A stretch of DNA of 64,000 nt from the NCBI RefSeq assembly GCF_947179515.1, contig NC_067482.1, positions 80,031,444 to 80,095,443 of the forward strand, written 5' to 3'. Below are positions 21,901 to 33,849 of this stretch, piece by piece (position 1 is the first letter of the stretch; the number at the start of each line of letters is the position of its first letter). Under the pieces are notes generated by a model that saw nothing but the letters and a program-made list of their open reading frames with translations, did no database searches and was not told the origin of the DNA. The position numbers were made by a program, and so were the translations under genes. This DNA is from Apodemus sylvaticus (lineage: Eukaryota > Chordata > Mammalia > Rodentia > Muridae).

Positions 21901-23105
21901 ATGTTGGGATCTGGTAAGGACTCTACCCCAGAGCCTACACTTGCAGCTCTAATTTTTTCTTGTTACTGTTTCGAGACAAAGTCTCTTGTGGAGCCCAGGA
22001 GGGCCTGAAACTGACTTCCTCCTCTTCCAGCCTCTCTACTGCTAAGATGATAGGCATGAGACGCCGCACTTGGCTTAGTTTAAAAACTAAAATTCGGTCT
22101 GAGAACATGGCTTGGGGAGCCTGATGACCTAAATCTGATCCCAAGAAATCCTTACAAAGCTGAATGCAGAGGCTGGGATGTGGTGGCGGGAATCTTTACT
22201 CTGAGTTCTTCTGCAACAAAGTGCAAGGGAGGCAGAGACAGGAAAATCAGAAGGCAGTTCTCAAGCCAGCCAGGGTGGAGTTAGCTCCATTGCAGCAGGA
22301 CTGAGAGAGACCCCCACCTCAATGAGGTCTGAAGCAAGAACAACGGACTCCTGAAGGTTCTCTGACTACGGGTGCCCACCAGGGCCAAACGAGTCATGCA
22401 TATACACACATATATCCAAAACACATTCTTACGGATCCCACTTCAGGACTGTTTGTTGGTGACAAGTCCCTGGATCCTTTAGATTATCCAGATCAGAATC
22501 TCCAAAGTGGTCCCAGGGATGCCCCTTCTGAGCTAATGTCCCTAAAGCAGAAGTTCCTTTGCATCTGGTCCCTGTAAGTGACCACGCTGCTGAGTCTTGG
22601 GCACACATTACCTCATGTAGATGGCACAGTGATGCTGAGAGCCCTCTGGGATGGAAAAATGTTAAGTCCCTGGCTGAGCATGGGCGGGGAGTGCAGCTCA
22701 GGGGGAGAGGGAGTGCTTGCTGCTGCTGAGCTTGCTGAGGTTCTCAGTCCCAGCCTCAGCACTGCGAGAGCAGCAGCTGCCAAATACAGAACCGGAATCG
22801 GAAATTTCACAGCCTGACTCTGGAAGACCATGCTGTCCGCTGCCCGTCTCGAGAGCTGGCCTTTGGCCAGGATGCCGTCCTCATCGTCCATGTTGTCTTC
22901 TCCTTGGCACAGTGTGTCTTGCTCTCATCCTGGGATCTAGACAATGGCATATACTGGAGTCCATGTTGCTTGTGTCTTCTGACCCTTCCTAGGTCATGAG
23001 CCTGTGAGAGCAGGGGGTGATTCTTATATCGAGAGACCCAAGATTTGGGCACGAGTGGCCATTAGTGACTAGATGCTGGGATATTTCACTTGAAATGCTC
23101 CTACA
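21900..23105. other. Mostly unique, one old B1-like segment
   Basis: A B1-like remnant lies at 22175-22325 (+). The rest, including 22.33-23.10 kb, is unique and no gene is recognised. Confidence 0.45.
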
Positions 23106-23109
23106 AAAT

Positions 23110-23420
23110 CGGCCTGTGGGCAAGGCTATAGTGCATTTGTTTAGCTAGTGATTGATATAAGCCCGGCCCACAGTGGGTGGTGCCATCCTTGGACTGGTGG
23201 TCCTGGGGTCTATGAAAAGGCAGGCTAAACAGCCTAGAGGCACGCAGGGAACAAGCCAGTGAGCAGCCCTCCTCCATGGCCTCTGCATCAGCTGCAGCCT
23301 CCAAGTTCTGGCCTGGACTTCACTCAGCAATGCAGCGTGTCCTGAGACCCAGCTGAAATAAACTCCAACTTGTTTATGATCAGGGTGATTGGTCGCAGCA
23401 ATAGAACCCTGGGAAGCAGT
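23110..23420 (-). mobile_element. Inverted copy of the 'tcttagtcagggtttctatt' repeat family
   Basis: Contains gggtggtgccatccttggac, tccatggcctctgcatcagc and the ending gtcgcagcaatagaaccctg, the reverse complement of the family's start. Confidence 0.65.
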
Positions 23421-23464
23421 GCTGGGGTTACAGGCTTGTACCATCAGTCTCCACCACTGTCACC

Positions 23465-23511
<47 letters not shown>
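23465..23511 (+). repeat. (TG)n microsatellite
   Basis: About 23 uninterrupted TG units. Confidence 0.97.
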
Positions 23512-23970
23512 TGTAAGACCTCATACACATTAGACACGTATCCAACCACTGAGATACCCAACCACCCTTCCATCTTGAATACTTTCTGGATAATAAGACC
23601 ACCTGAGATCCAGCAACATCCATCCTCTGAGTGTTTCTCTTTCTTCCCCTCCTCCTTACTTGTTCTCTCTGTCTGCCTCCCCTACCTCCCTCACGCCTGG
23701 CGATGACCCTTGGGCTTGTACATGCCAGACAGGCTCTTTCCCCAGGTCTGAGAATGTCTAATGATCATCCATTTCTTGCCTCACTCAGCAGATCCAGGTG
23801 ACAACAGGCAGATGCTTTCAAACGTCTGCAGTGGCTGTGACACTTGCTTCCTGCACCATCTAGAACCTCCCCCATCCCCGCCCCTGAGGTCAGACTGAGC
23901 CAAAGCTGAAAGCCAGCACTGCCACTTCTGCCAGGTGCTGAGGTACCTCTCCTCTCTGGGTCTTAGTGTC
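23512..23970. other. Unique stretch, nothing assigned
   Basis: CT-rich but non-repetitive; no exon or regulatory motif recognised. Confidence 0.5.
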
Positions 23971-23974
23971 CGCC

Positions 23975-24055
23975 TTTTTCTTTTTTCTTTTTTTTTTTTT
24001 TATTATTCGATATAATTTATTTACATTTCAAATGATTTCCCCTTTTCTAGCCCCC
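23975..24055 (-). mobile_element. 5'-truncated L1 3' end
   Basis: Poly-T followed by ttatttacatttcaaatgat and ccccttttctagcccccc, the reverse complement of the L1 3' terminus and A-tail. Only about 80 bp remain. Confidence 0.7.
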
Positions 24056-24488
24056 CCACGTGGAAACCATTGGTGTTACTGGGATTTGGGGAGAAAACTC
24101 TCGGTAAACAAAACTGGTGGCAAGTGGGTGTCTGTGGTGCCTAGCCCCTCCTTCTGGGACCATGATGGTGTCAGGAGGAGGAGAGGTAGAGTCCTAGTGA
24201 GGGTGTGGAAGATCCAGATTTAGGGCTCAGGCCATCTTGACCTCTGAGGCTTCAGGTGTTCCTTGCCCAGCCTGGGGTGATATTAAAGAAACTTTTAGCA
24301 TATCTCAGGCTGGCCCCTGGGGGGAGTGTCCTAGCTGTGTGGGGATAGAGAGATGGCACTGGGGTGGCTATCCTAAGCTTTTAGTAAGCACCATGGGCAA
24401 AGTATGCATCTGCCACCATGCCCCTCAGGTGAGAAAAACTGCAGGATCATGAAGGTTCTTGTTCAGGAGAGACAAGGTGCTAAACTGT

Positions 24489-24489
<1 letters not shown>

Positions 24490-24539
<50 letters not shown>

Positions 24540-24600
24540 TCTTGATTTAGAAGATGAAATTTCCTGAACTCTGCTTCAGGCACGCGCACACACACACACA
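24490..24600. repeat. Composite (TG)n(CG)n - 45-bp insert - CGCG(CA)n
   Basis: A TG run passes into CGCGCGCG, then 45 bp of unique sequence (24538-24582), then CGCGCACACA... The TG/CG and CG/CA arms are inverted repeats of at least 18 bp around the insert. The insert is identical to 24991-25035. Confidence 0.95.
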
Positions 24601-25110
24601 TTGTATACACATGGCTGTGGAGACCAGTAGTCAATGTTAGGTGTCCTCCTCAGTCTCTCTGCATCATTTTTATTGAGAGGGGGTCTCTCAACTGAGCCTG
24701 GAGTTTGCTAACTCAACTAACTGGTCAGTAGACTCCAGGATGAGCCCCCTCCTCCAGGCTGGAATTACAGCTCTACACCACAGGCCAGGCTTCCACATAA
24801 GTACGAGGGGTGGAGAAAACTGATTTAGATTTTGAGACAAGGTGTCATGATGTAGTCTGCGTTAGCCTTAAACTCTTGACCCTCCTGCCTTAACCTCTAG
24901 GTAGCAATAATTAATCTGCCACGATTCTTTTTGTGTGTTTGTTGCTGGGGCAGGGCCCAGAGCCTTAAGCACAGACCAACCCTCAAATGAACTCTTGATT
25001 TAGAAGATGAAATTTCCTGAACTCTGCTTCAGGCAGCGCTCAGCTCTTGGGGTGCAGCCATGAAGACAATCTCTCCTCGTTAGGAACTCTAATAATAAAA
25101 GCACAAAAGT
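24601..25110. other. Old SINE-like remnants and the donor copy of a 45-bp duplication
   Basis: A B1-like remnant lies at 24825-24915 (-), and 24665-24785 resembles an old SINE. 24991-25035 is the second copy of the 45-bp sequence found inside the TG/CA tract. Confidence 0.55.
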
Positions 25111-25114
25111 ACTT

Positions 25115-25342
25115 TCTAAAAGTTTTTTTTAATTTATTTTTATTTCATGTACATTGGTGTTTTGCCTACACGTCTGTCTGTTTTGTCTGTCTGTATGTAT
25201 GCATGTATATGTGAGAATGTTGGATCCTCTAAACTGCAGTTACAGACAGTTGTGAGCTGCCGTGTGGGTGCTGGGAATTGAGTCTGGATCCTCTGGAAGA
25301 GCAGCCAGTGCTCCGAACCACTGAGCCATCTCTCCAGGCCTG
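25115..25342 (-). mobile_element. B3 SINE
   Basis: An inverted A-tail, gtctgtctgtatgtatgcat, gttgtgagctgccgtgtggg and the head ccatctctccaggcc. Nearly full length. Confidence 0.8.
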
Positions 25343-26260
25343 TAAGAGTGGGGGAGGTAAAGCCTAACTTCAGGAGGTGCTGGCGGAGTGTCTGCTCCCC
25401 CGGATGTGGAACTCGCCCCAGCAAGCTGACTTAAATAGCGCAGTGTCCCTTCCCTTCCTTGGCCCCTGTTGTGCTGGGCCACTCAGTGTGGTGGCATCAG
25501 GTACTTCCCAGGATGCCAGTCTCCCCCTCCACCGAGTGGCCGAGCTGTTCTATGTTGCATGGACAGCATGCACAGCCAAGAAGGGTCAGCAACTAAGGAG
25601 AGCTTCAAACGAGGGAGCAGAGCTGAAGGACTGGGAACAGGGCTTGTGACGAAGTCAGGTGCACTACTGGGCCTGGATTTTTTCTGACAGACACCTCAAT
25701 ACAATGGAGGGATTTAGGGCTGGGGCCTTGAGCTGGGGGTGGAGGCAAAGGCCCCCCTCCACTGGGGCTCCCTAACTTTAGGGTCAGAAAGAAGAGGATT
25801 TCTGGGCTCAGATGGCCCTGAGTTTAAACCTTTATCATAGTTTGGTCAAGATCCTCAATTGATTTATGTCATGGGTCTAAGCCTCTTCCATCAAGGGAAT
25901 GGTGCTAGCCGTGCTGAGGGGTAGGGATGCAGCTCGTCCAGCGTGCGAAGACTGTAGGTCCCATCCACAGCACCGTCCAGGGGAAAGAAAGTGCCTTGTT
26001 CAAAAGGCACTCGAATAGAATATGACTCTACGTGACATATCCAGAATAAGCAAGTCTAGATGAAATACTGTAGGGTGGTTATCTAGAGCCACAGTGAGGG
26101 GACTGAGGTTTCTTTGGAAGGTTGGGAAATTTTAAAAATCCATTGCAGTGGCAGTTATATACTGTTACTAAAGATATGAAAATCCAGGAAACTGACTTCC
26201 CACCATTGAATATAGGGATCATGTCTCAGTCAGCCTGTCACAAAAACATTGTAAAGTATG
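25343..26260. other. Unique stretch, possible ID-like fragment
   Basis: Mostly non-repetitive. 25915-25985 resembles a diverged ID/B4 head. No gene recognised. Confidence 0.45.
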
Positions 26261-26261
26261 G

Positions 26262-26665
26262 CCAAGCCAGGCAAAGTGGAGCACGCCTTTAATCTCAGTG
26301 TTCAGGTGGCAGAGGCAGGTGGATCTCTGTGAGTTCAAGCCTGTCTGCTCTACAGAGTGGGTCCCAGTGTAGTCAAGGCTCCACAGTGAGGCCTTGTCTC
26401 TGAAAAAGCAACATGGAGGCTTTGCAACAAGCCACAGTAGAGCTGTCACATGGTCTAGCTCTGTCACTCCTGGGAACTTACCTGGAGGACTGGTTTTCTT
26501 TTCCTTTTTTTTTTTTTTTTTTGCTTTTTCGAGATAGAGTTTCTCTGTGTAGCCCTGGCTGTTCTGGAACTCACTCTGTAGACCAAACTGGCCTTGAACT
26601 CAGAAATCTGCCTGCCTCTGCCTCCCAAGTTCTGGGATTAGGGTGTGCCGACCAAGGCCTAGGGT
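26262..26665. mobile_element. B1 (+) followed by B1 (-)
   Basis: B1 at 26262-26412 (+) and B1 at 26503-26665 (-) preceded by a 20-nt poly-T. The inverted pair is about 90 bp apart and could fold in a transcript. Confidence 0.85.
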
Positions 26666-26689
26666 TTATTTTTATTGTTTGTAATAATG

Positions 26690-26698
26690 TGTGCGTGC

Positions 26699-26753
<55 letters not shown>

Positions 26754-26940
26754 CGCGCGCGTGTGTGTGTTGATATGCGCACATGAGTGCAGATACCCAC
26801 AGAAGCCATAGAAATCAGATAACCCTGGAGGTGGAGTCAGAGGCCACTGAGCTACCTCGTGTGGGTTCTGGGACATGGACTCCCGTCCTCTGGGACAGCA
26901 GCGTGAGCTCTTCGTCCCTGATACACGGCCCCAGTCCTGG
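26690..26940 (-). mobile_element. B3-type SINE carrying a (TG)(CG)(TG) tract
   Basis: 26702-26771 is (TG) about 20, (CG) about 9, then (TG), strictly alternating purine-pyrimidine. 26780-26940 is a diverged B3 body. Confidence 0.75.
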
Positions 26941-29040
26941 GTCCTACACTTTCTGTAAACACGTAAAATCATTTATATATAACACGGAAGCAGAAGCAGC
27001 ATGGAGAAGGAAGAGGACTGCCACGACTTGGGAGAAGAGAGGGTATGGAGGGTTAGTGTGGTCAGGATGCACGCTGTGAACAGGAAAGTCTTTATACTCC
27101 TCACTGGACAGAAACTGCTGAAAATAAACATGACTAGACAATTGGAGGAGAATCTGCCTGTCCGGCAGATCATGAATGTACCTAAATGTTCATTACCCCC
27201 CATGTTCCATGGACAGCCCTTCTTCCCCTAGAGAAAGCTGGGGGGGGGGGTGGAGCCTGGCCGCTCTAAGCGCAGGGAAAGGGGAGGCTGGGCAAACAAG
27301 GGGTATGCCTCCCTGGACGTTTTTCTCCTGAGGGAACCGGAGTGGCTTCCAGGGGCCTGTTACCTCCAGAGACACTAAAGCTGGATCAGACCACGGGGTT
27401 GGTATTCCTCTCTCTGCCCTGAGGGTTTGGCTTCCTTCATCCCTAACAGCTGTTTTCTCAGGGCTAATGTCACTCAAGGCGCTGTACGTGAAGTAGAACA
27501 GGAACCCCCCTCCCTGCTGGCGCTAGGAACCCAGGGGCAAGGTGACTTCTCCAGGTGCTGAGATGGAGCTATGCGCACTGTCATTGTCACTGCATGTTAC
27601 TCAGGCCTGGGTTACCTCTTCTGTGAAATGGGGCTGGCTAGGACCCCAGTCAGGTTGTATTGGGGATACGGTGACCGGCAGTTTCTTTCCTCAGTGCCTG
27701 GAGTCTCTGCTCCCTGCTCTGTACCAGAGTATTTTCAACTACTGTCACAAAAGGGGACATCGTCCACAAAGTGGCATTTATGATGCCACCCAGCTACCTT
27801 GTCAGTGAGTTGTCATTGTCCTGCCCTGAACTGTCAACGTTTCCCTTTGATCTTTCCCACTTGGCCCTTCCTGACCAAAAGCCTCCTGCTTCTGGTCTCC
27901 CTTTCTCCTGCTTTCAGGAGTCAGGGCCAGAGGCCTTCCTTCCTCCTGCCTCTCCTTGCACTGAGCTGCAGGGTGATCACCAGGCAGCACTCGGGGCCAG
28001 TCTGGCCTTCAGATCTCACTGAGCTGGAAATATCTGAGCTCAGCTCAGCTCAGCATTGGCTTGCAAGTCCCTCCCCCTGCAGGGCCAGGGCCACCATAGG
28101 GAGCTGCTGGGCCCTGGTGCTGGGCCCTGCACTGCACCAGAAGCTGCAATGCCTGATTTATGGCTCTATCTGGGCCCTCTCCAGGAAAACTGCTGGCAAG
28201 CAGTCCTTTTGGAGAGTTCTGTGTAGGTCCCTGTTTGCAGATAGGTTCTTTCAGACCACAGCTTGGGTCACTCAGCAGGCCTCCAAAATGTTACGGCAGG
28301 TTGTCCCAGCATAACTGGTGGGTTGGGTGTCTTCAAGTGTCTTAGGGGGAAAAACAAAACTCTGTGCCTCAGTTTCTCTATTTGTCCAGGGAAAATGATT
28401 TGGAAGCTAGCTATCTACCAGTATCCATACTTCTGATTCTTCTCCACATCTCCCTACCCATGAGTCCATTGACTTAAGCACTTGTGGATCTGATGTGTCT
28501 GCTGGGGACCATGACAACCAGGCAAACAGGAGCTGACCAGAAAGAGATGTACAATAGTGGTGGAGGAGAAGCCTACCCAGCTTTGGGATCCTGTGGCTTT
28601 GGGCAGGATTCCTGCCTCCCTCAGGTCTCCAACCTCCAAGGCCAGCTTTCTCACCCCAGCCATTAAAACAAGATTCTGGTGCGGGGCACACCATTAGCAA
28701 GTGATCATAAATGTGAGTCACCTGTTCCCTCAAGGCCCAGCCCGGCACTCCTGAACCTCATTTCTAGGGCTCCAGGCCCAAGTTCCAGCCAACAGCAGGA
28801 AGATGGGACATCGATGGGTGTCTCTGTGGGTGTCTATAGTCGTCAAGGTAGCAGTGACAGAGCACTTGGGTGGAGGTTTCTCCAAATGTTCTAGGTGACC
28901 CCAGCTCCTTGGCAGGCAGGACAGCAAGACTGGGTCCTAACACTGGGGATCTGTGGGGAGGGTATAGGACTGCCAAGAGCGTGACAGGCTGTTCCCTGAT
29001 GGTTGTTGTGCTCCTGTGGGAGGCAGACCTCCAGTCCCTT
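26941..29040. other. Long repeat-poor stretch, nothing assigned
   Basis: About 2.1 kb with no SINE. A run of about 12 G lies at 27239-27250. There is no convincing exon. The low repeat content makes it a reasonable place to look for conserved noncoding elements. Confidence 0.5.
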
Positions 29041-29450
29041 CCTGTCTCAGTCAGGGTTTCTATTCCTGCACCAACATCATGACCATGAAACAAGTTGGGG
29101 AGGAAAGGGTTTCTTCAGCTTACACTTCCACATTGCTGTTCATCACCAAAGGAAGTCAGGACTGGAACTCAAGCAGGTCAGGAAGCAGGAGCTGATGGAG
29201 AGGCCATGGAGGGATGTTTCTTACTGGCTTGCTTTCCCTAGCTTGCTCAGCCTGTTCTCTTATAGAACCCAAGAATACCAGCCCAGGGATGGCACCACCA
29301 ACAAGGGGCCCTCCCCCTTGATCACTAATTGAGAAAATGCCCCACAGCTGGATCATGGAGGCACTTCCCCAACTGAAGCAAGCTCCTTTCTCTGTGATGA
29401 CTCCAGCCTGTGTCAAGTTGACACAAAACCAGCCAGTACACTTCCTTCCT
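29041..29450 (+). mobile_element. Near-complete 'tcagtcagggtttctatt' family repeat
   Basis: Runs from cagtcagggtttctattcct through gaggaaagggtttcttcagc to the palindromic tail tgtgtcaagttgacacaaaa and ccagtaca. The best-preserved copy of this family in the window. Confidence 0.75.
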
Positions 29451-29764
29451 TCAGTAACTGTCCTTAGATGGCACCACTTGGCTCATTTAACAGTGAGGTT
29501 ACTTAGCTGGTATAGCCCAAGGTCACTCAGAAGAAACTCGGTTGACCCAGGATCCAAAGCCCACTGCTGCTGTGAACAAGGCTGCTCTTCAGCTTCCTGT
29601 TCTCAGTGCTGCCTCCTTCCTACGACTTCTGGAAAGATCTGTCGACTCTCAGACTCACAGCCTTGCTCTTGCTTCTCCCCTTGCTCATTCGCTACCCCGT
29701 CTCCACGGGTTCACCCCTTCACTGCTAGTCCAGACTCCACTGTGAGCCCGGTATGAGGGCACCA

Positions 29765-30335
29765 GTCAGTGATGCCAGTCAGGAGTTCAAGGCCTGCCAG
29801 AGCTCCATGAGAACCTGTCTCAAACAAACAAAAAACAGCTGGGTGGCCCACGCCTTTAATCCTACAACTCTGGAGGCAGAGACAGGTGGGTCTCTATGCA
29901 TCCAAGGCCTGCCTGGTCTGCATGGTGAGTTTCAGGCCGGCCAGAAAGACGTGGTGTGACCCTATCTGTCCCCTCACCCCGCCGCGGGAACCTTTCTTCA
30001 TTGTCTCTGCAGGGATGAGTGAGACCCCTTCCTGTGTCCCCCATGCCACTCTCATCTTAACACTCATCTCCCTCCTTAAAAAAAATGTGTGGAGACTATG
30101 ATATAACTGAGTTTTTCTTTGTTATTATATGTGTGTGTGTGTGTATAAGCATGACTGTATCCCCCCACCCCTCTTTGTTTGGTTTGTTTGTTTGTTTGTT
30201 TGTTTGTTTGTTTGAGACAGGTTTCTCTGTGTAGCCCTGGCAATCTTGGAACTCTCTCTGTAGACCAGGCTGGTCTCAAACTCAAGGATCTCCCCACCCA
30301 TCTCTCTATTAAAGGTGTGTGGCACCACTGCCCAA
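29765..30335. mobile_element. B1 fragments (+), B1 (+), B1 (-)
   Basis: A B1 tail piece lies at 29765-29835. B1 at 29838-29970 (+) follows. B1 at 30178-30335 (-) is preceded by (GTTT) repeats. Confidence 0.75.
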
Positions 30336-30339
30336 AGAC

Positions 30340-31759
30340 TGTATATTCCTACAAATATAAATACGACCTGCTCATTCTTTTACTTGTATGTGTATTTTCG
30401 GGGCTGACCATTTGGTACTGGATAGCCAATCACTGTACTTTCTTGTGGGGAAGACTGTTTCTCCAGCTCAACACCATATCTCTTGTTTGTCAATGTGTCT
30501 GACTCTTCCTTCAGACTGTAGCCCTGGATCCTCACCCTCGTACTTAACCCTGACTGTGGGACAAGGAGATCGCTAGGAAAGGTTGTATGTGTCTATACAG
30601 ATGTGTATACTGCACCATATAGACTGTGGTGCTGGGGCTGGAACATGACAAGCTGGACAGTCACTCTGCCTCGGGTTTTGAGTTTTTAAAATTGTTTATA
30701 AATGGCTCAAAAGTCCAGAAGCCTTTCTCCAAGTGAAGACAGGGCAGTCACCCATTCCCTGCCACAGGTATCATCCTTGAAAAGCAGCACAGAATGAGTT
30801 TCCAAATCTTTCTAAACAGGTTTTGATACTCCCAGACAAGTCCAACCTGTGTTTCTCAGAGCCCGTGGGATGTCTTCCACCCTAGGCTTCTACTGGGAGC
30901 CCACCATGCCCTGACAGCCGTGGGGGACACTAAAGTCATTGGTGCCTGCTCTCCGAGCTCTAGGCTCCCCTGCCTGGCCAGCTCTCTGCCTGTGCCACAC
31001 TCCTGCTTACTGCCCTGGTCACTGCTGTGCTACAGGGCTTTACCAGGTTGTGGGGGCGTCACCCTTCACCCAGCTCTTTGACACCCCCACACATACAGCA
31101 GGCAAATGAGCCCCCAGAGGAGTGTCTATTCTCAGAGGAATAGAGATAGCACTTCCTAAGAGGAGATGAGCTGCTTTAATTACACAGACCCCGGGCTTCT
31201 CCAGTGCCTGGTACCCAGGTTACAGAGAGGCAGCAGGGCCTGGAAGCCGGTGCTTAGAACTCAGGTCCTTTCACACAGACTGGAACAGTGCATGCATCAA
31301 CAAGGTGTGGTTATTGTCCTTATTGCTATGCTTTTACCTGGTGCCCTTGGGTAGGTGGACAACAGGGCTCTCCACCCTCACCCCCACCCCTCCCGGCAGG
31401 TGGCACTCAGTGGATCAAAGGGGAGCAGCTGTGTGTGTGTGTGTGTGTGTGTAGGCTGTGGGTGAGTGTGCAGGCTGTGGGGAGGAGGGGAGGGCTAACA
31501 GAAAGCCAAGTCTGGGTCCACTTCTTACTTTGTTACTCAGGAACATTGGGGCTGCCTGAGCCTCAGTTCCCACCCTGAGAACCAGGCTTGATCTTTCCTA
31601 TTCCATTAACCCCATGGGATATGGGATGGGGTGGGGGGGATGCCTGAACAGGTATTTGCCACCTGCCGAGAAGTCACAAGCAAGTGGCACAAGGGACTTG
31701 GAAAACTGACTGTCTTGTTTGAGGTACAGCGTGAGCTGTGAGTGTGTGTGTGTGCGCGC

Positions 31760-31760
<1 letters not shown>
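30340..31760. other. Repeat-poor stretch
   Basis: Non-repetitive apart from a (GT) run at 31426-31452. No exon recognised. Confidence 0.5.

Positions 31761-31762
<2 letters not shown>

Positions 31763-31806
<44 letters not shown>
31763..31806 (+). repeat. (GA)n microsatellite
   Basis: About 22 uninterrupted GA units following TGTGTGCGCGC. Confidence 0.97.
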
Positions 31807-31810
<4 letters not shown>

Positions 31811-31839
31811 CTGGAGGGACTGAGACAACTGGTAAGATT

Positions 31840-32235
31840 GCCATATTTATTGCGAGACAGGATGTAGCCGAGGAGGCTTGAACGCTTGGTTCTCCTGCTT
31901 TCTGCCTCACATGCCAGCTTTATGCAGCCCTGGGGGCTGGATTACTGGTGCTGTGCATGCTCTGCAGGCCCTACCATGTCCATCCCAGGCCTGAGATGCA
32001 AAGTGAGCCAGTGTGGTGGTGGTGGTGTTTGAACACTCAAATATTTTATGCTTGGTTTTCTTTGGTTGGTTCGTTCGTTGTTGGTTGGGTTTTGTTTGTT
32101 TTCAAGACAAGGTTTCTCTCTGTAGCCCTGGCTGTCCTAGAACTCATTGTATAGATAAGGCTGGCCTCAAACTCAGAGATTCGCTGCCTCTGCCTCCCAA
32201 GCTCTGGGATTAAAGGTGTGTGCCACAACCTCCTA
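31840..32235 (-). mobile_element. B1 fragment and full B1
   Basis: An old fragment lies at 31840-31960 and a full B1 at 32085-32235 (ggtttctctctgtagccctg ... gggattaaaggtgtgtgcca). Confidence 0.8.
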
Positions 32236-33500
32236 GGTATTTTACATGTTTTTTTTTTTTAAATGTATGGATGTGAGGTGAAGGGATTTGAAGTTTTGTT
32301 TTGTAAGAGAAAAATAGTCCTTTAGGGAACTCAGGAGGGGCAAATGGGAATTAAGTAGGGTGGTGTGTGTGTGTGTGGGGGGGGGGGGGATTGTGTGCCC
32401 TTGATCCAAGCCCTTTGCAACTATGTTGGACCATGTACCTGGGGAACTGAAACTTGAGAAATCCTGGCCCCTACACACCCAAGCCAGTACCAGCCAGTCA
32501 GAGTTTCCCATCGGCTGGCCCTAACCAGAGCTGTTTGGCAAAGGGGCTTGAGAAAAGAGGTTTGCAGAGGTAAGCTCTCAGGAGGCTGAGCATGCAGAGG
32601 CCATGACAGTACAAGGTCGGACAGTGTGCCTGAAATCACTTCAAGTGACCAAATGGCTGGAACAGTTGCCAACATTAATCAGAAGCCCCTGAGAGGAATA
32701 CCAAAGCATTCGGGTGGGGTTCCAGACCTGCCCAGACTTCTCCATGGACTTCAAAGGACAGTTGGACCAGCAGGAAGGAGGCAATACAGTCCTATAACCA
32801 GCTACTTAGAAGGCAGATGCAGGAGGATAGCAAGTTCAAGGCCCACCTGGACCATACATAGAAAGAGGAGAGCCAGGCTCACACCAGAGGCCTCTTAGTT
32901 CCAGCTCTGGAGTTAGTGGCACTCTAAATCCAGACTGCAGCCAGCACCCAGGACCCTGAGCCTCAAGAAGCAGATTCTTCCTAGACAGAGATACTGGCAC
33001 TTCCATCACCTGGAGACAGGGCTGCAGGATAGGGGCAAGAGCAGAGGGTACCACACAGTGCCTGGGAGTCAGGTTACCATGGTTACAGAAAGGAGCAAAC
33101 CAGGGCTGCTCTGTTGCCTGGGCCTGCCCTCTGAGCCCCAAGAGCAGGAGAACTCTGCAGGAGAACTCTCCATCCTTCCACCTCCTCCCCCCCCCCCCCC
33201 CCCCCCCCGCCTCCTCCCCGCAGGCAGCACACTGGCAGAACTTCATCCTCTGGAGAGGGATGCAGGAAAAACGCTCCCTTTTTGATGAGACAGCAATGAG
33301 GTGATGTCTGGGATTTTATAGTCCCATGGCTGAGCTGGTGCCAGATGCCAGTCCGGCCAAATCTCATGAGCCACATTTGTCCTCTGTGCTCCTGGCCTTG
33401 GGGAGACCTTCTAGGGGTCTACTTTGAGATCCAGCCTTTGGGAAAAAGTTGTCTTTAGCAAATAAAACCTATAACCTCCACTGGGGACACAGGCAAAGTC
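32236..33500. other. Mixed unique sequence, poly-G/poly-C runs, old B1
   Basis: A (GT)-then-G run lies at 32363-32389 and a B1-like remnant at 32765-32875 (+). A run of about 21 C lies at 33187-33208, inside a purely pyrimidine stretch; its complement is a G-quadruplex-forming run. No gene seen. Confidence 0.55.
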
Positions 33501-33503
33501 CTT

Positions 33504-33677
33504 TTTTTTTTTTTTTTTTTTTTTTTGATTTGTTTATTTTGAGACAGGGTTTCTCTGTGTGGTCCTGGATGTCTTGGAACTCACTCTGTAGACCAGGCTG
33601 GCCTCGAACTCAGAAATCCTCCTGCCTCTGCCTCCCAAGTGCTGGGGTTACAGGTGTGCGCCACTATGCCCAGCACA
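33504..33677 (-). mobile_element. B1 SINE with target-site duplication
   Basis: Inverted A-tail (22 T) and full B1 body, flanked by the direct repeat ACAGGCAAAGTCCTT at about 33488-33503 and 33675-33689. A second, diverged B1 (-) follows at 33750-33845. Confidence 0.9.
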
Positions 33678-33849
33678 GGCAAAGTCCTTAAGTCAATATC
33701 CCTCCCTCCATTCCTCTCTTCTGTTGTTTCTCTCTCTTTCAGTTTTTGAAGTAGGGTCTGAGACCAGGCTGGCCTCAAACTCAGAAATCCGTCTGCCTCT
33801 GCCTCCCAGGTGCTAGGATTACAGGCATGCGCCACCACACCCGGCTTAA

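Noticed and set aside
26413..26811. Frames through B1, B2 and TG tracts that look like membrane or cysteine/valine-rich proteins
   Set aside because: They translate SINE bodies (FSVWRPGC-like text) and (TG)n; the same peptides recur at every inverted B1 in the window.
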